Shown one piece after another: positions 1-7,151 of a stretch of 22,668 nt of DNA (within the stretch, counting starts at the first letter, position 1; the number at the start of each line of letters is the position of its first letter). Under the pieces are notes generated by a model, which saw only the letters and a program-made list of their open reading frames with translations, had not been told where the DNA came from and made no database searches. A program made the translations under genes and the position numbers. The stretch comes from Heritagella caecorum (GTDB lineage Bacteria > Bacillota > Clostridia > Oscillospirales > Acutalibacteraceae): positions 1 through 22,668 of the forward strand of contig CAJFQL010000034.1 in assembly GCA_904419035.1 (NCBI GenBank), in the 5' to 3' direction.

Positions 1-447
1 GAGTGCCGCCGCTCTCGCTGCGCCACTCCTGCTAAAACCGAATATTCCTGCACCAGGGGCTCTTTTTGTGCTGTCTGCACAATCTGGGGCGGTTCACTGG
101 ATGCCCTGGGGCTTACCCCCTTTTTTACGGCTCTCACCTTTGGCGATGAAGTGCCCCGCAGCAAACCGTGTCCGGACATCTACCTGGAAGGGGCCAAACG
201 GTTAAAAGTGCCCCCCAAAGAGTGCCTGGTACTGGAAGATTCCCACAACGGTATCCGGGCGGCCCATGCTGCGGGGATGATCCCCGTGATGATTCCAGAC
301 TTAGTTCCACCCACCGATGAAATCCGTGGATTGTGCTTTCGCATTCTTCCTTCTCTCACCGAAATCCCCTCGCTTCTCCGTACTGCTTTTTCAATTTCCC
401 CTTTTTCCTTTGAAAAAACGCATAAAACTGCAATCAATGGGGCATGA
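1..447 (+). CDS. HAD-family hydrolase (beta-phosphoglucomutase/phosphatase-like), 3' part
   Basis: Partial at the left edge. The convincing part begins near base 105 and reads through LDALGLTPFF, GDEVPRSKPCPDIYL and LVLEDSHNGIRAA to the stop at 445-447. The SKP lysine is HAD motif III and the LEDS acidic pair is motif IV. Both belong to the Rossmann core of the sugar-phosphate-type HAD hydrolases, which transfer or hydrolyse phosphate through an aspartyl intermediate. The catalytic DxD motif I would lie upstream of the window. Bases 1-104 are open in the same frame, but their translation is rich in Cys and Arg and does not resemble the expected helix before the LDALGL segment, so a frameshift or sequence error there is possible. 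Neighbouring sugar-polymer genes fit a sugar-phosphate enzyme. The exact substrate cannot be told. Confidence 0.7.
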   Translation, partial: ECRRSRCATPAKTEYSCTRGSFCAVCTIWGGSLDALGLTPFFTALTFGDEVPRSKPCPDIYLEGAKRLKVPPKECLVLEDSHNGIRAAHAAGMIPVMIPDLVPPTDEIRGLCFRILPSLTEIPSLLRTAFSISPFSFEKTHKTAINGA

Positions 448-465
448 ATCCCTACTTTTCCTTTC

Positions 466-494
466 TTGACGAATGGAAAACCACCTGTTAAAAT
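466..494 (+). promoter_or_regulatory. sigma-A type promoter of malQ
   Basis: TTGACG at 466-471 and TAAAAT at 489-494 are separated by exactly 17 bases. A TG dinucleotide one base before the -10 (486-487) makes an extended -10 element. It lies between the HAD gene stop and malQ, pointing at malQ. This is a sequence match only. Confidence 0.7.
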
Positions 495-513
495 GGAACC
501 GCAAAGGAAATAT

Positions 514-530
514 CCGGTCATTTTGACCGG
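514..530 (+). promoter_or_regulatory. Inverted repeat in the malQ leader, possible operator
   Basis: CCGGTCA and TGACCGG form perfect 7-base arms around a TTT spacer. The repeat sits about 20 bases downstream of the -10 and ends four bases before the GGGGAG ribosome binding site. It could be a repressor operator or a small RNA hairpin controlling ribosome access. No regulator can be named from the sequence. Confidence 0.4.
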
Positions 531-551
531 TTTTGGGGAGTGTTTAGTATC

Positions 552-2036
552 ATGAAAAAGCGCAAAGTACGTGCCTCGGGCATCCTGCTGTCACTGACAA
601 GCCTGCCGTCCGCATACGGGATCGGCACTATGGGCAAAGCCGCCTATGATTTTGTGGATTTTCTCAAAAGCGCTGGTCAGACCTACTGGCAGATGCTGCC
701 CGTTGGCCCCACCGGTTATGGGAACAGCCCGTACCAGAGCTACTCTTCTTTCGCCGGCAATCCGTACCTGATCGATCTGGCTCTTTTGTGTGAAGAGGGT
801 CTCCTCACAGAAGAAGAATGCCGCGCTATCGATTGGGGCCACGACCCCAAACGGGTCGACTACGCCGCCATCGAAAAGAACCGCCTTTCGCTTCTGCGCA
901 CCGCCTTTGAGCGTGGCCGGAATGATCCTGCGGTGGCCCAGTTCCGCGCCGATAATGCGGAATGGATCGAAGATTATGCTCTGTACATGGGCATCAAAAA
1001 TTGCATGGACCTGCGTCCCTGGAGCATGTGGGACGAGGACATCAAACGCCGCGAACCGGAAGCCATGGCGCGTTGGCGTGAAAAGGTCAAAGACGATGTG
1101 GATTTCTACTGCTTTATCCAGTACCTCTTCTACAAGCAGTGGAACGCCCTGCGGGATTACGCCCATAAAAACGGCGTGTATCTGATCGGTGATATTCCGA
1201 TCTATGCGGCGATGGATAGCGCCGATTCCTGGGCCGACGGCAAAGTGTTCCTGCTGGATGAAAACTGCGATCCCATCGACGTGGCGGGCTGCCCGCCCGA
1301 TGCCTTCTCCGCCACCGGTCAGCTGTGGGGCAACCCCATTTACAATTGGGATTACCTCAAAGAAACCGGATACGCCTGGTGGATTCGCCGGCTGCGCCAC
1401 ATCACCTCGATGTTTGATGTGACGCGTATTGACCACTTCCGCGGCTTTGCCGGGTATTATGCCATTCCGTACGGCTCCGCTACCGCCGAAAATGGGGAAT
1501 GGCGCGTAGGCCCCGGCATGGACTTCTTCCGGGCTGTGAAAAAAGCGCTGGGGAACATCAACGTAATCGCGGAAGATTTGGGGTACCTGACCCCCGACGT
1601 ACGCAAACTGCTGAAACAGTCGGGCTTCCCCGGAATGAAAGTGCTGCAATTTGCTTTTGATTCCCGCGAAGAAAGCGACTACTTGCCCCATAATTACGAC
1701 CATAACTGCGTGGTGTACACCGGCACACATGATAACGACACCACGCGCAGCTGGTTCGACACCGCCGATAAAAATGACGTGCGCCACGCCAAAAAGTACC
1801 TGAATGTACGGCGCAAAGAAGACGGTGCCTGGGCCTTTATCCGTTGCGCCATGATGAGCACGGCGAATTTGTGCATCATCCCGATGCAGGATTACCTGAA
1901 TCTTGGGGGCGAAGCCCGCATGAACGTGCCTTCCACCCTGGGTGGCATTAACTGGCAATGGCGCATGACGGCAGACGCCGCCAGCCCCGCCTTGGCTGAT
2001 AAGATTCTGGACCTGACAACCCTGACCTGCCGCTAA
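552..2036 (+). CDS. malQ: 4-alpha-glucanotransferase (amylomaltase, GH77)
   Basis: A protein of 494 residues, the usual size for bacterial MalQ. It transfers alpha-1,4-glucan segments between maltodextrins and releases glucose, in the cytoplasm. The N-terminus has the family signature GILLSLTSLPSAYGIG. The three GH77 catalytic acids are visible: nucleophile D294 in TRIDHFRGF, acid/base E341 in NVIAEDLG, and D394 in YTGTHDNDT. The active-site loop GNPIYNWDY is also present. The ATG at 552 is preferred because GGGGAG (535-540) lies 11 bases before it; the in-frame GTG at 540 overlaps that site. The next gene is glycogen phosphorylase, so MalQ probably lengthens or reshuffles short dextrins into phosphorylase substrates. 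A good promoter and a palindrome precede it. Confidence 0.96.
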   Translation: MKKRKVRASGILLSLTSLPSAYGIGTMGKAAYDFVDFLKSAGQTYWQMLPVGPTGYGNSPYQSYSSFAGNPYLIDLALLCEEGLLTEEECRAIDWGHDPKRVDYAAIEKNRLSLLRTAFERGRNDPAVAQFRADNAEWIEDYALYMGIKNCMDLRPWSMWDEDIKRREPEAMARWREKVKDDVDFYCFIQYLFYKQWNALRDYAHKNGVYLIGDIPIYAAMDSADSWADGKVFLLDENCDPIDVAGCPPDAFSATGQLWGNPIYNWDYLKETGYAWWIRRLRHITSMFDVTRIDHFRGFAGYYAIPYGSATAENGEWRVGPGMDFFRAVKKALGNINVIAEDLGYLTPDVRKLLKQSGFPGMKVLQFAFDSREESDYLPHNYDHNCVVYTGTHDNDTTRSWFDTADKNDVRHAKKYLNVRRKEDGAWAFIRCAMMSTANLCIIPMQDYLNLGGEARMNVPSTLGGINWQWRMTADAASPALADKILDLTTLTCR

Positions 2037-2104
2037 ACCGGTTAATTTCCGGCGGTAAGAAACCGCTTACATGGATATTTTCTTTGTGAAACTGCCCATA
2101 ATAA

Positions 2105-2137
2105 GGAACGCGGACAGCATCCGGCTATCCGCGTTCC
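2105..2137 (+). promoter_or_regulatory. Strong hairpin in the glgP leader
   Basis: GGAACGCGGA (2105-2114) and TCCGCGTTCC (2128-2137) are perfect 10-base arms, and the pairing can extend past one mismatch. No T-run follows, so it does not look like an ordinary intrinsic terminator. It ends eight bases before the AAAGGAG ribosome binding site of glgP. It may stabilise or control the glgP part of a malQ-glgP transcript, or be a protein-binding dyad. No clear promoter was found in the malQ-glgP gap (2037-2159). Confidence 0.5.
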
Positions 2138-2159
2138 CCAATTAGAAAGGAGTGGTTCC

Positions 2160-4493
2160 ATGACACCGTTCCAGGAGAGAATCAATCAAATCCTGGCTAC
2201 CGATTTCTGCAAAAAAGCAGAAAACGCCACAACAAAGGAACTGTATGCCGCAATTAGTAAGTCCGCCATGAGCGAACTGCGTACCACTTGGACAAAAGAA
2301 AGACCCGAACGGATTGCTTGCTATCTGTCCGCCGAATTTTTGATGGGCCGGCTGGTATTCAGCAATCTGATGAACTTAGGGCTTTTGGAACAGGCCGAAG
2401 AATACTGCACCCAGCACGGCCTGTCCCTGCGTTCTCTGGAAGAGATCGAAGACGACGCCCTGGGTAACGGCGGTCTGGGCCGGTTGGCTGCCTGCTTCCT
2501 GGACAGCGGCGCTTCGCTGGACCTGCCTCTTTATGGCTTTGGCATCCGGTACCGGTATGGTCTGTTCAAACAGTATTTGGAAAACGGCTTCCAGCGGGAA
2601 GTCCCCGATGATTGGCTTCGTTTTGGCGATCCGTGGAGTGTTCGCCGGGAAGAAGAAAAAGTGGCCATCCGGTTTAAAGATCAGTCCGTATGGGCTGTCC
2701 CCTATGATATGCCCATCATCGGCTACGGCGGGAAAACCATCAATACCCTGCGCCTGTGGCAGGCCGAAGCCACCGAAGGCATTGATTTCGACCTGTTCAA
2801 CAAACAGGACTACAGCCGCAGCTTCCTGGCCAGCAACATGGCCGAAGCGATTTCCGACGTTCTGTATCCCAATGACGATACGGACGAAGGCAAAAAGCTG
2901 CGCCTGAAACAGCAGTACTTCTTTGTAGCTGCCTCCCTGCATTCGCTGGTGAGCTGGTACCGCAAGCGCTGGGGCCATGATTTCTCCCATTTTGCCGGGG
3001 CGTATGCCGTACAGCTGAACGATACCCATCCCACGGTGGCCATCCCCGAGCTGCTGCGTATTCTGATGGAAGAGGAACTCATGGAGTTCTCCGATGCCTT
3101 CGAAGTGGTCAAGCGCGTGTTTGCGTACACCAACCACACGGTTATGGCCGAAGCGTTGGAAAAATGGAATATCAGCCTGTTTAACGACGTGATTCCCCAG
3201 GTATACCCCTATGTGATCATGATCAACGACGCCCTGCGCCGGGAATTGACCACCCGCGGAATCGCCAAAGAAGACCTGCCTTCCTACGAAATCGTGTCCG
3301 GTGGTATGATCCACATGGCCCGTATGGCCGTCTATGCCAGCCATTCCACCAATGGCGTGGCGAAAATCCACACCGAAATCTTGAAGGCCGATACGCTCAA
3401 AGAATGGTACGCGCTGTATCCGGAACGCTTCAACAATAAGACCAACGGCATCACCCAGCGCCGCTGGCTGGCCCTGTGCAACCCGGGCCTGTCGAAGTTC
3501 ATCACCGACCGCATCGGCGATGGCTGGATCACCAACCTGGATGAACTGAAAAAGCTGGAAGCCTGGCAGGAAGACAAAGCTTCCCTGCAGGAACTGGTCG
3601 ACATCAAACGGCACAACAAAGAAGAACTGTGCCGGTATATCCAGGAACATGAAGGCGTGAAACTGAATCCCAACTTTGTGTTCGACGTGCAGATCAAGCG
3701 CCTGCATGAATACAAGCGCCAGCTGCTCAACGCCTTCTCGATCCTGGACATCTACTTTGGTCTGAAGGAAGGCCGTATTCAGGACTTCAACCCCACGGTG
3801 TTCCTGTTCGGCGCCAAGAGCGCCCCGGGTTACTACCGCGCCAAGGCCATCATCAAGTTCATCAACGAAGTGGCGGCCCGCGTCAACAGTGACCCCGAAA
3901 CCAACCACCTGCTGAAAGTCCTGTTTGTACAGAACTACAACGTCAGCTACGCCGAAAAACTGATTCCGGCGGCCGATGTCAGCGAACAGATTTCCACCGC
4001 CGGTACGGAAGCCAGCGGCACCAGCAACATGAAGTTCATGCTCAACGGCGCCGTAACGCTGGGCACCTATGACGGCGCGAACATTGAAATCGTGCAGGAA
4101 GCCGGCGAAGAAAATAACTATATTTTCGGCGCCCGCGTGGAAGACCTGGAAAAGATCCGCGATCACTATGATCCGAAGAAGATCATGGCCGAAAACGACC
4201 GCATCCGCCGCGTAGTGAACACGCTGATCGACGGCACGTTTGACGACGACCACACCGGCATGTTCCAGGAACTGTACAACGCCCTGATCGAAGGCGCTTC
4301 CTGGCACAAGCCCGATCACTATTTCCTGTTGCTGGACCTGCCTTCGTATGTAGAAGCCAAGCTGCATGTAAACCGTGACCTGAAAGATGAACTGGCGGCC
4401 GCCCGCCGGGCTCTGCTGAACATTGCCAACGCCGGCAAGTTCTCCAGTGACCGCACCATCCGCCAGTATGCCGACGAGATCTGGCATCTGTAA
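2160..4493 (+). CDS. glgP: Glycogen/maltodextrin phosphorylase (GT35)
   Basis: A protein of 777 residues, close to the usual bacterial length of about 750-815. It removes glucose-1-phosphate from the non-reducing end of alpha-1,4-glucans in the cytoplasm using pyridoxal phosphate. Recognisable blocks are YLSAEFLMGR near residue 57, LGNGGLGRLAACFLDS near 103, QLNDTHP near 290, FDVQIKRLHEYKRQ near 507 and the cofactor-binding EASGTSNMKF with Schiff-base lysine K625. AAAGGAG sits seven bases before the ATG. It follows malQ by 123 bases containing a strong hairpin and is closed by a bidirectional terminator. Glycogen versus maltodextrin preference cannot be decided from sequence. Confidence 0.97.
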   Translation: MTPFQERINQILATDFCKKAENATTKELYAAISKSAMSELRTTWTKERPERIACYLSAEFLMGRLVFSNLMNLGLLEQAEEYCTQHGLSLRSLEEIEDDALGNGGLGRLAACFLDSGASLDLPLYGFGIRYRYGLFKQYLENGFQREVPDDWLRFGDPWSVRREEEKVAIRFKDQSVWAVPYDMPIIGYGGKTINTLRLWQAEATEGIDFDLFNKQDYSRSFLASNMAEAISDVLYPNDDTDEGKKLRLKQQYFFVAASLHSLVSWYRKRWGHDFSHFAGAYAVQLNDTHPTVAIPELLRILMEEELMEFSDAFEVVKRVFAYTNHTVMAEALEKWNISLFNDVIPQVYPYVIMINDALRRELTTRGIAKEDLPSYEIVSGGMIHMARMAVYASHSTNGVAKIHTEILKADTLKEWYALYPERFNNKTNGITQRRWLALCNPGLSKFITDRIGDGWITNLDELKKLEAWQEDKASLQELVDIKRHNKEELCRYIQEHEGVKLNPNFVFDVQIKRLHEYKRQLLNAFSILDIYFGLKEGRIQDFNPTVFLFGAKSAPGYYRAKAIIKFINEVAARVNSDPETNHLLKVLFVQNYNVSYAEKLIPAADVSEQISTAGTEASGTSNMKFMLNGAVTLGTYDGANIEIVQEAGEENNYIFGARVEDLEKIRDHYDPKKIMAENDRIRRVVNTLIDGTFDDDHTGMFQELYNALIEGASWHKPDHYFLLLDLPSYVEAKLHVNRDLKDELAAARRALLNIANAGKFSSDRTIRQYADEIWHL

Positions 4494-4504
4494 AAAAAAA
4501 GCAA

Positions 4505-4541
4505 CAAAAAACCGGTTCCCTATTGGGGAACCGGTTTTTTT
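4505..4541. terminator. Bidirectional intrinsic terminator between glgP and spoIIQ
   Basis: A-run plus ACCGGTTCCC (to 4520), a short TATTG loop, then GGGAACCGGT and a T-run (4526-4541). The stem is GC-rich and flanked by A- and T-tracts, so it can end transcription both from glgP (+) and from the convergent M23 gene (-), whose stop is at 4549. Confidence 0.9.
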
Positions 4542-4548
4542 CTTTGCC

Positions 4549-5298
4549 TTATTCGCCCGGCAATAGCGTCATCGGGTCAATCCATGCGCCGTTTACCTGT
4601 ACCATTAAATGGAGATGGGGCGTTTCAATATTTTCGCAAGGGGTTTCGGTGATGGAGCCGATATCCTGTCCGGCTTTGACGGTATCGCCGGCCTGTACCA
4701 GCGCTGTATCGCCCAGCCCGCAATAGGAAACAACTGCTTCCCCGTGGGTGATTTCGATCACATTCCCCCACAGCTCATCCTGATAAATCGACGTCACTTC
4801 TCCATCGGCCATGGCCTGCACCGTATCGCCCCGATTGGCCTTCAGGTCTACCCCGTTGTGCACCCGGTAATCCTTCATCGTTTCGCTGTATACCAGCTCG
4901 TCCCCGCTAAAGGCCTTGCTGACGGTAATTCCATTTTTCAACGGGGCCTGGAAATCAATCTGGTCCACCGTGAGCACCGTCTGTTGGGCCGGTTCCTCCT
5001 CTTCGTTTCCGGCCGGCTCTTCCGTCTGCGTCTTAGTTTCCTGTCCGTCATCCGACGGCGCCGGATCGTCCGTTTCCTCTGTTTTGGTTTTCGACGGTTC
5101 TTCCGAGTCTTTCGGGAGCGCGTCTTCCTCTACAGACTGGCTGCTCTCGCTCACAAGTTCGTCGCCATAGCTGCCGGTGATCTTCGACACACTGTCAAAG
5201 GTTGCCCAAGCCGCGATGCCCACGGCAATCAGGCAGGCGCCCAGCGCTATATAAAAACCTCGGTTTTCTCTTTTTTTATCGTTGTGCGTTCCTTTCAT
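4549..5298 (-). CDS. spoIIQ: SpoIIQ-like membrane-anchored M23 (LytM-domain) protein
   Basis: A protein of 249 residues. Residues 1-13 are charged and cytoplasmic, 14-34 form one membrane anchor, about 50-106 are a very acidic linker rich in Glu, Asp, Ser, Thr and Pro, and about 115-246 are an M23/LytM domain. The zinc-site motifs look intact: H147 and D151 in HNGVDL, and H228 and H230 in HLHLMV. In Bacillus subtilis SpoIIQ the site is degenerate, while several clostridial versions keep it. SpoIIQ sits in the forespore membrane and meets SpoIIIAH to form the engulfment channel. The start at 5298 is chosen because GGAGGTG lies just upstream and residues before it in the same frame look non-coding. 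A sigma-F-like promoter supports the sporulation role; a general cell-wall M23 endopeptidase is the alternative. Confidence 0.75.
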   Translation of the reverse strand: MKGTHNDKKRENRGFYIALGACLIAVGIAAWATFDSVSKITGSYGDELVSESSQSVEEDALPKDSEEPSKTKTEETDDPAPSDDGQETKTQTEEPAGNEEEEPAQQTVLTVDQIDFQAPLKNGITVSKAFSGDELVYSETMKDYRVHNGVDLKANRGDTVQAMADGEVTSIYQDELWGNVIEITHGEAVVSYCGLGDTALVQAGDTVKAGQDIGSITETPCENIETPHLHLMVQVNGAWIDPMTLLPGE

Positions 5299-5316
5299 CC
5301 TCAGCACCTCCGCCTG

Positions 5317-5346
5317 TATTGTGGGCTGGCGCAAAAGGATTTATGC
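5317..5346 (-). promoter_or_regulatory. Candidate sigma-F (or sigma-G) promoter of spoIIQ
   Basis: On the minus strand GCATA (5346-5342), then 15 bases, then GCCCACAATA (5326-5317). The sigma-F consensus is GYATA, about 15 bases, GGNNANAHTR; only the second G of the -10 differs. The predicted start of transcription near 5311 leaves a very short leader beginning at the GGAGGTG, which is the weak point of this call. Confidence 0.5.
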
Positions 5347-5389
5347 AAAGAAAGAGCGCCGCTTTTTTAAAAAGCGGCGCTCTTTCTTT
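5347..5389. terminator. 43-bp perfect palindrome, probable terminator/insulator
   Basis: Two 21-base arms around one central T: A/G-rich AAAGAAAGAGCGCCGC followed by T-run, A-run and the exact complement. It forms a long GC-based stem ending in T-rich sequence on both strands. It lies directly upstream of the spoIIQ -35 element, so it would stop minus-strand transcripts arriving from the lexA side. Nothing coding is recognised between it and lexA. The rest of 5390-5558 contains short A/T-rich stretches and GAACAT half-sites only. Confidence 0.65.
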
Positions 5390-5558
5390 AGCTTGAGGGG
5401 TATATTGAGGAGGGTAGAACATTATGTTCAAAATAGGGTGCGGCTCCCTTTCGAACATGCTTATATTATACCCGCCGCCATTCCATGAGTTGTGAATATG
5501 CTGTGAAGTTTTCTTTAACTTTTGCGACCGCAAAAAACGACTTTTTTATGCGGAATGT

Positions 5559-5572
5559 CAAACAAACGTTTG
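5559..5572 (+). promoter_or_regulatory. Candidate LexA (SOS) box
   Basis: CAAAC, four bases, GTTTG. This has the geometry of the Gram-positive LexA box (CGAAC-N4-GTTCG) with G-to-A/C-to-T changes at symmetrical positions. It overlaps the -35 element of the lexA promoter, which is where autoregulation would be expected. Inference from spacing and position. Confidence 0.55.
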
Positions 5573-5598
5573 TAATCCTTTTCCCATTGTGCTATAAT
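5570..5598 (+). promoter_or_regulatory. lexA promoter
   Basis: TTGTAA (5570-5575), 17 bases, TATAAT (5593-5598), with TG one base before the -10 as an extended element. The leader then carries a small GGGGG/CCCCC hairpin (5624-5640) before the AAGGAGG ribosome binding site at 5654-5660. Confidence 0.75.
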
Positions 5599-5669
5599 AA
5601 TTGTAATAAAAAAGTGAGTAAACGGGGGATAACCTCCCCCTTGGATTTTGAAAAAGGAGGCAACCGCCT

Positions 5670-6257
5670 TTGAAAAAGCTGAGCAAAAGCCAACAGAAAA
5701 TCTATGACTTCCTGAAGGAAAAGGCCCAGTACGGAATTCCTCCTTCGGTACGGGAAATTTGTGCGGCCACCGGGCTGCGTTCTACATCCACGGTCCATGC
5801 CCACCTGAAAACCTTGGAAGAAGAAGGGTATATCACCCGGCAGGCCGGTATGAACCGCTCCATTCATATTGAAGGGTGCGACGAAACGGCCCAGGTGCCC
5901 ATTGTGGGGCGGGTCACCGCCGGTATGCCCATTCTGGCCGTGGAAGAAGTACAGGGCTATGTCCCCTATTCCGGACGGGCCGGTAAGGGCAAAGAACTGT
6001 TTGCCCTGCACGTACAAGGGTACAGCATGAAAAACGCTGGGATTTTGGATGGCGACTACGTCATTGCCGAAAAAGTCTCCACCGCCGACGACGGCGACAT
6101 TGTGGTGGCCCTGATCGAAGACGAGGCTACCGTCAAACGGCTGTACCGTGAAAAGGACTGCATCCGCCTGCAGCCGGAAAACGAAGACTTTGAGCCCATC
6201 TACTCCCGCGATGTAATGGTGCTGGGCCGCGTGATTGCCGTCATTCGTTATTATTAA
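5670..6257 (+). CDS. lexA: LexA SOS repressor
   Basis: A protein of 195 residues, slightly under the usual ~205. Residues 1-66 are the winged-helix DNA-binding domain (IPPSVREICAATGLRS is the recognition part). The self-cleavage bond is A84-G85 in VTAGMPILA. The S24-type catalytic pair is S119 in VQGYSMKNAG and K156 in EATVKRLY. LexA represses DNA-repair genes and cuts itself when RecA filaments form. The start is TTG at 5670, fixed by AAGGAGG nine bases upstream and by the normal LexA N-terminus KKLSKSQQ. It is divergent from spoIIQ and probably represses its own promoter through the box at 5559-5572. Confidence 0.97.
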   Translation: MKKLSKSQQKIYDFLKEKAQYGIPPSVREICAATGLRSTSTVHAHLKTLEEEGYITRQAGMNRSIHIEGCDETAQVPIVGRVTAGMPILAVEEVQGYVPYSGRAGKGKELFALHVQGYSMKNAGILDGDYVIAEKVSTADDGDIVVALIEDEATVKRLYREKDCIRLQPENEDFEPIYSRDVMVLGRVIAVIRYY

Positions 6258-6267
6258 CCAGAAAAAG

Positions 6268-6304
6268 AAAAAATCCCTCCGGACAAAACCGGAGGGATTT
6301 TTTT
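6268..6304. terminator. Bidirectional intrinsic terminator between lexA and the isomerase-like gene
   Basis: A-run then TCCCTCCGG, loop ACAAAA, CCGGAGGGA then a seven-base T-run. The stop of the convergent minus-strand gene (6303-6305) lies inside the T-run, so both genes share it. Confidence 0.9.
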
Positions 6305-7133
6305 ATCGCACGGAATGAATCAAATCCCACAGCCAACGGGCCGATTCCTCCATATCCTGCAAGCAGCGGCAGGAATCAAAGTGTTCAATCGCCAGGCTGC
6401 CGTCAAAGTCCGTGGTGGTAAGCAGATCTGTCAAAATCTCCCGCAGGGGGATAATCCCGCCACCGGCCGGCGCCGGATATATGGCCCGGCCACCGATGGT
6501 GATTTTGGGCGTTTCGCCGCCGCGGTCTTTGTCCCCCCGGTCCTTACAGTGGATTTCGTGTTTGATGTACGGCTTTAATGCCCGGTAGGCCTGCACGGCA
6601 TCTTCTTCGCTATAGAGGAAATTCCCCGTATCAAAGAAGCAGGAAAGCCCCGGCACTTGTTCCATAAACCACTTTAAGCCCGCCGTAGTGGCAAACGGCG
6701 CTTCGCTGCCGTCGAAATCCTCCATGCCGACGGTCACACCTTTTTCTTTCGCATAGGCCACCATCACACGCAGCATTTTTACCATGTTCTGGCACATCTC
6801 TTCGCGCTGTGCCTCTTCGTCTTTGGTGATAAAGCCGGGAATCGCCAGCACTTTGTCACTGCCCAACGAAACAGCCAGATCCACCACGGCGCGGGCTTTG
6901 GCTTCGTCGGGATCATGGCCAAAATCGCAAAAGGCCGGCATGCTGTTGACGTGCATGCCCGCTTCCCGCAAAATGGCCAGGTTCTCCATGGCGCCCGGTT
7001 CCTGCAGTTCTGTGTTCATCACTTCCAGCCCGGTAATGCCAAACGACACACATTTTTCCGCTGTCTCTTTCAGGGTCAGCCCACTCTGTTTGGCGGCAGT
7101 GACCACATGGTTATAAAAGACTGTTACTTTCAT
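6303..7133 (-). CDS. Sugar phosphate isomerase/epimerase-like TIM-barrel protein
   Basis: A protein of 276 residues of the xylose-isomerase-like/AP-endonuclease-2 superfamily. The four expected metal ligands are present: E138 in VGMEDFDG, D168 in FFDTGNF, H195 in EIHCKDRG and E250 in SLAIEHFD. Members interconvert sugars or sugar acids, or act on inositol-type substrates, in the cytoplasm. The substrate cannot be told here. No signal peptide is seen. It is the last gene of a minus-strand unit with the cyclase-family gene 18 bases upstream and probably mtnN. AAAGGA about 13 bases before the ATG is a modest ribosome binding site. Confidence 0.8.
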   Translation of the reverse strand: MKVTVFYNHVVTAAKQSGLTLKETAEKCVSFGITGLEVMNTELQEPGAMENLAILREAGMHVNSMPAFCDFGHDPDEAKARAVVDLAVSLGSDKVLAIPGFITKDEEAQREEMCQNMVKMLRVMVAYAKEKGVTVGMEDFDGSEAPFATTAGLKWFMEQVPGLSCFFDTGNFLYSEEDAVQAYRALKPYIKHEIHCKDRGDKDRGGETPKITIGGRAIYPAPAGGGIIPLREILTDLLTTTDFDGSLAIEHFDSCRCLQDMEESARWLWDLIHSVR

Positions 7134-7151
7134 ACTCCGTGTTTCCTTTCC

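Noticed and set aside
2376..4487. A 703-codon open frame on the - strand within glgP
   Set aside because: Complement-frame shadow of glgP with no family motif or ribosome binding site. The - strand frame at 591-1958 within malQ is the same kind.
5417..5429. GAACAT-T-ATGTTC as a second LexA box
   Set aside because: The GAAC and GTTC halves are five bases apart instead of four and the site lies far from the lexA promoter. It may still be a weak dyad.
5276..5533. An 85-codon open frame on the - strand between spoIIQ and lexA
   Set aside because: It runs through the 43-bp palindrome and the spoIIQ start region, and its peptide resembles no protein.
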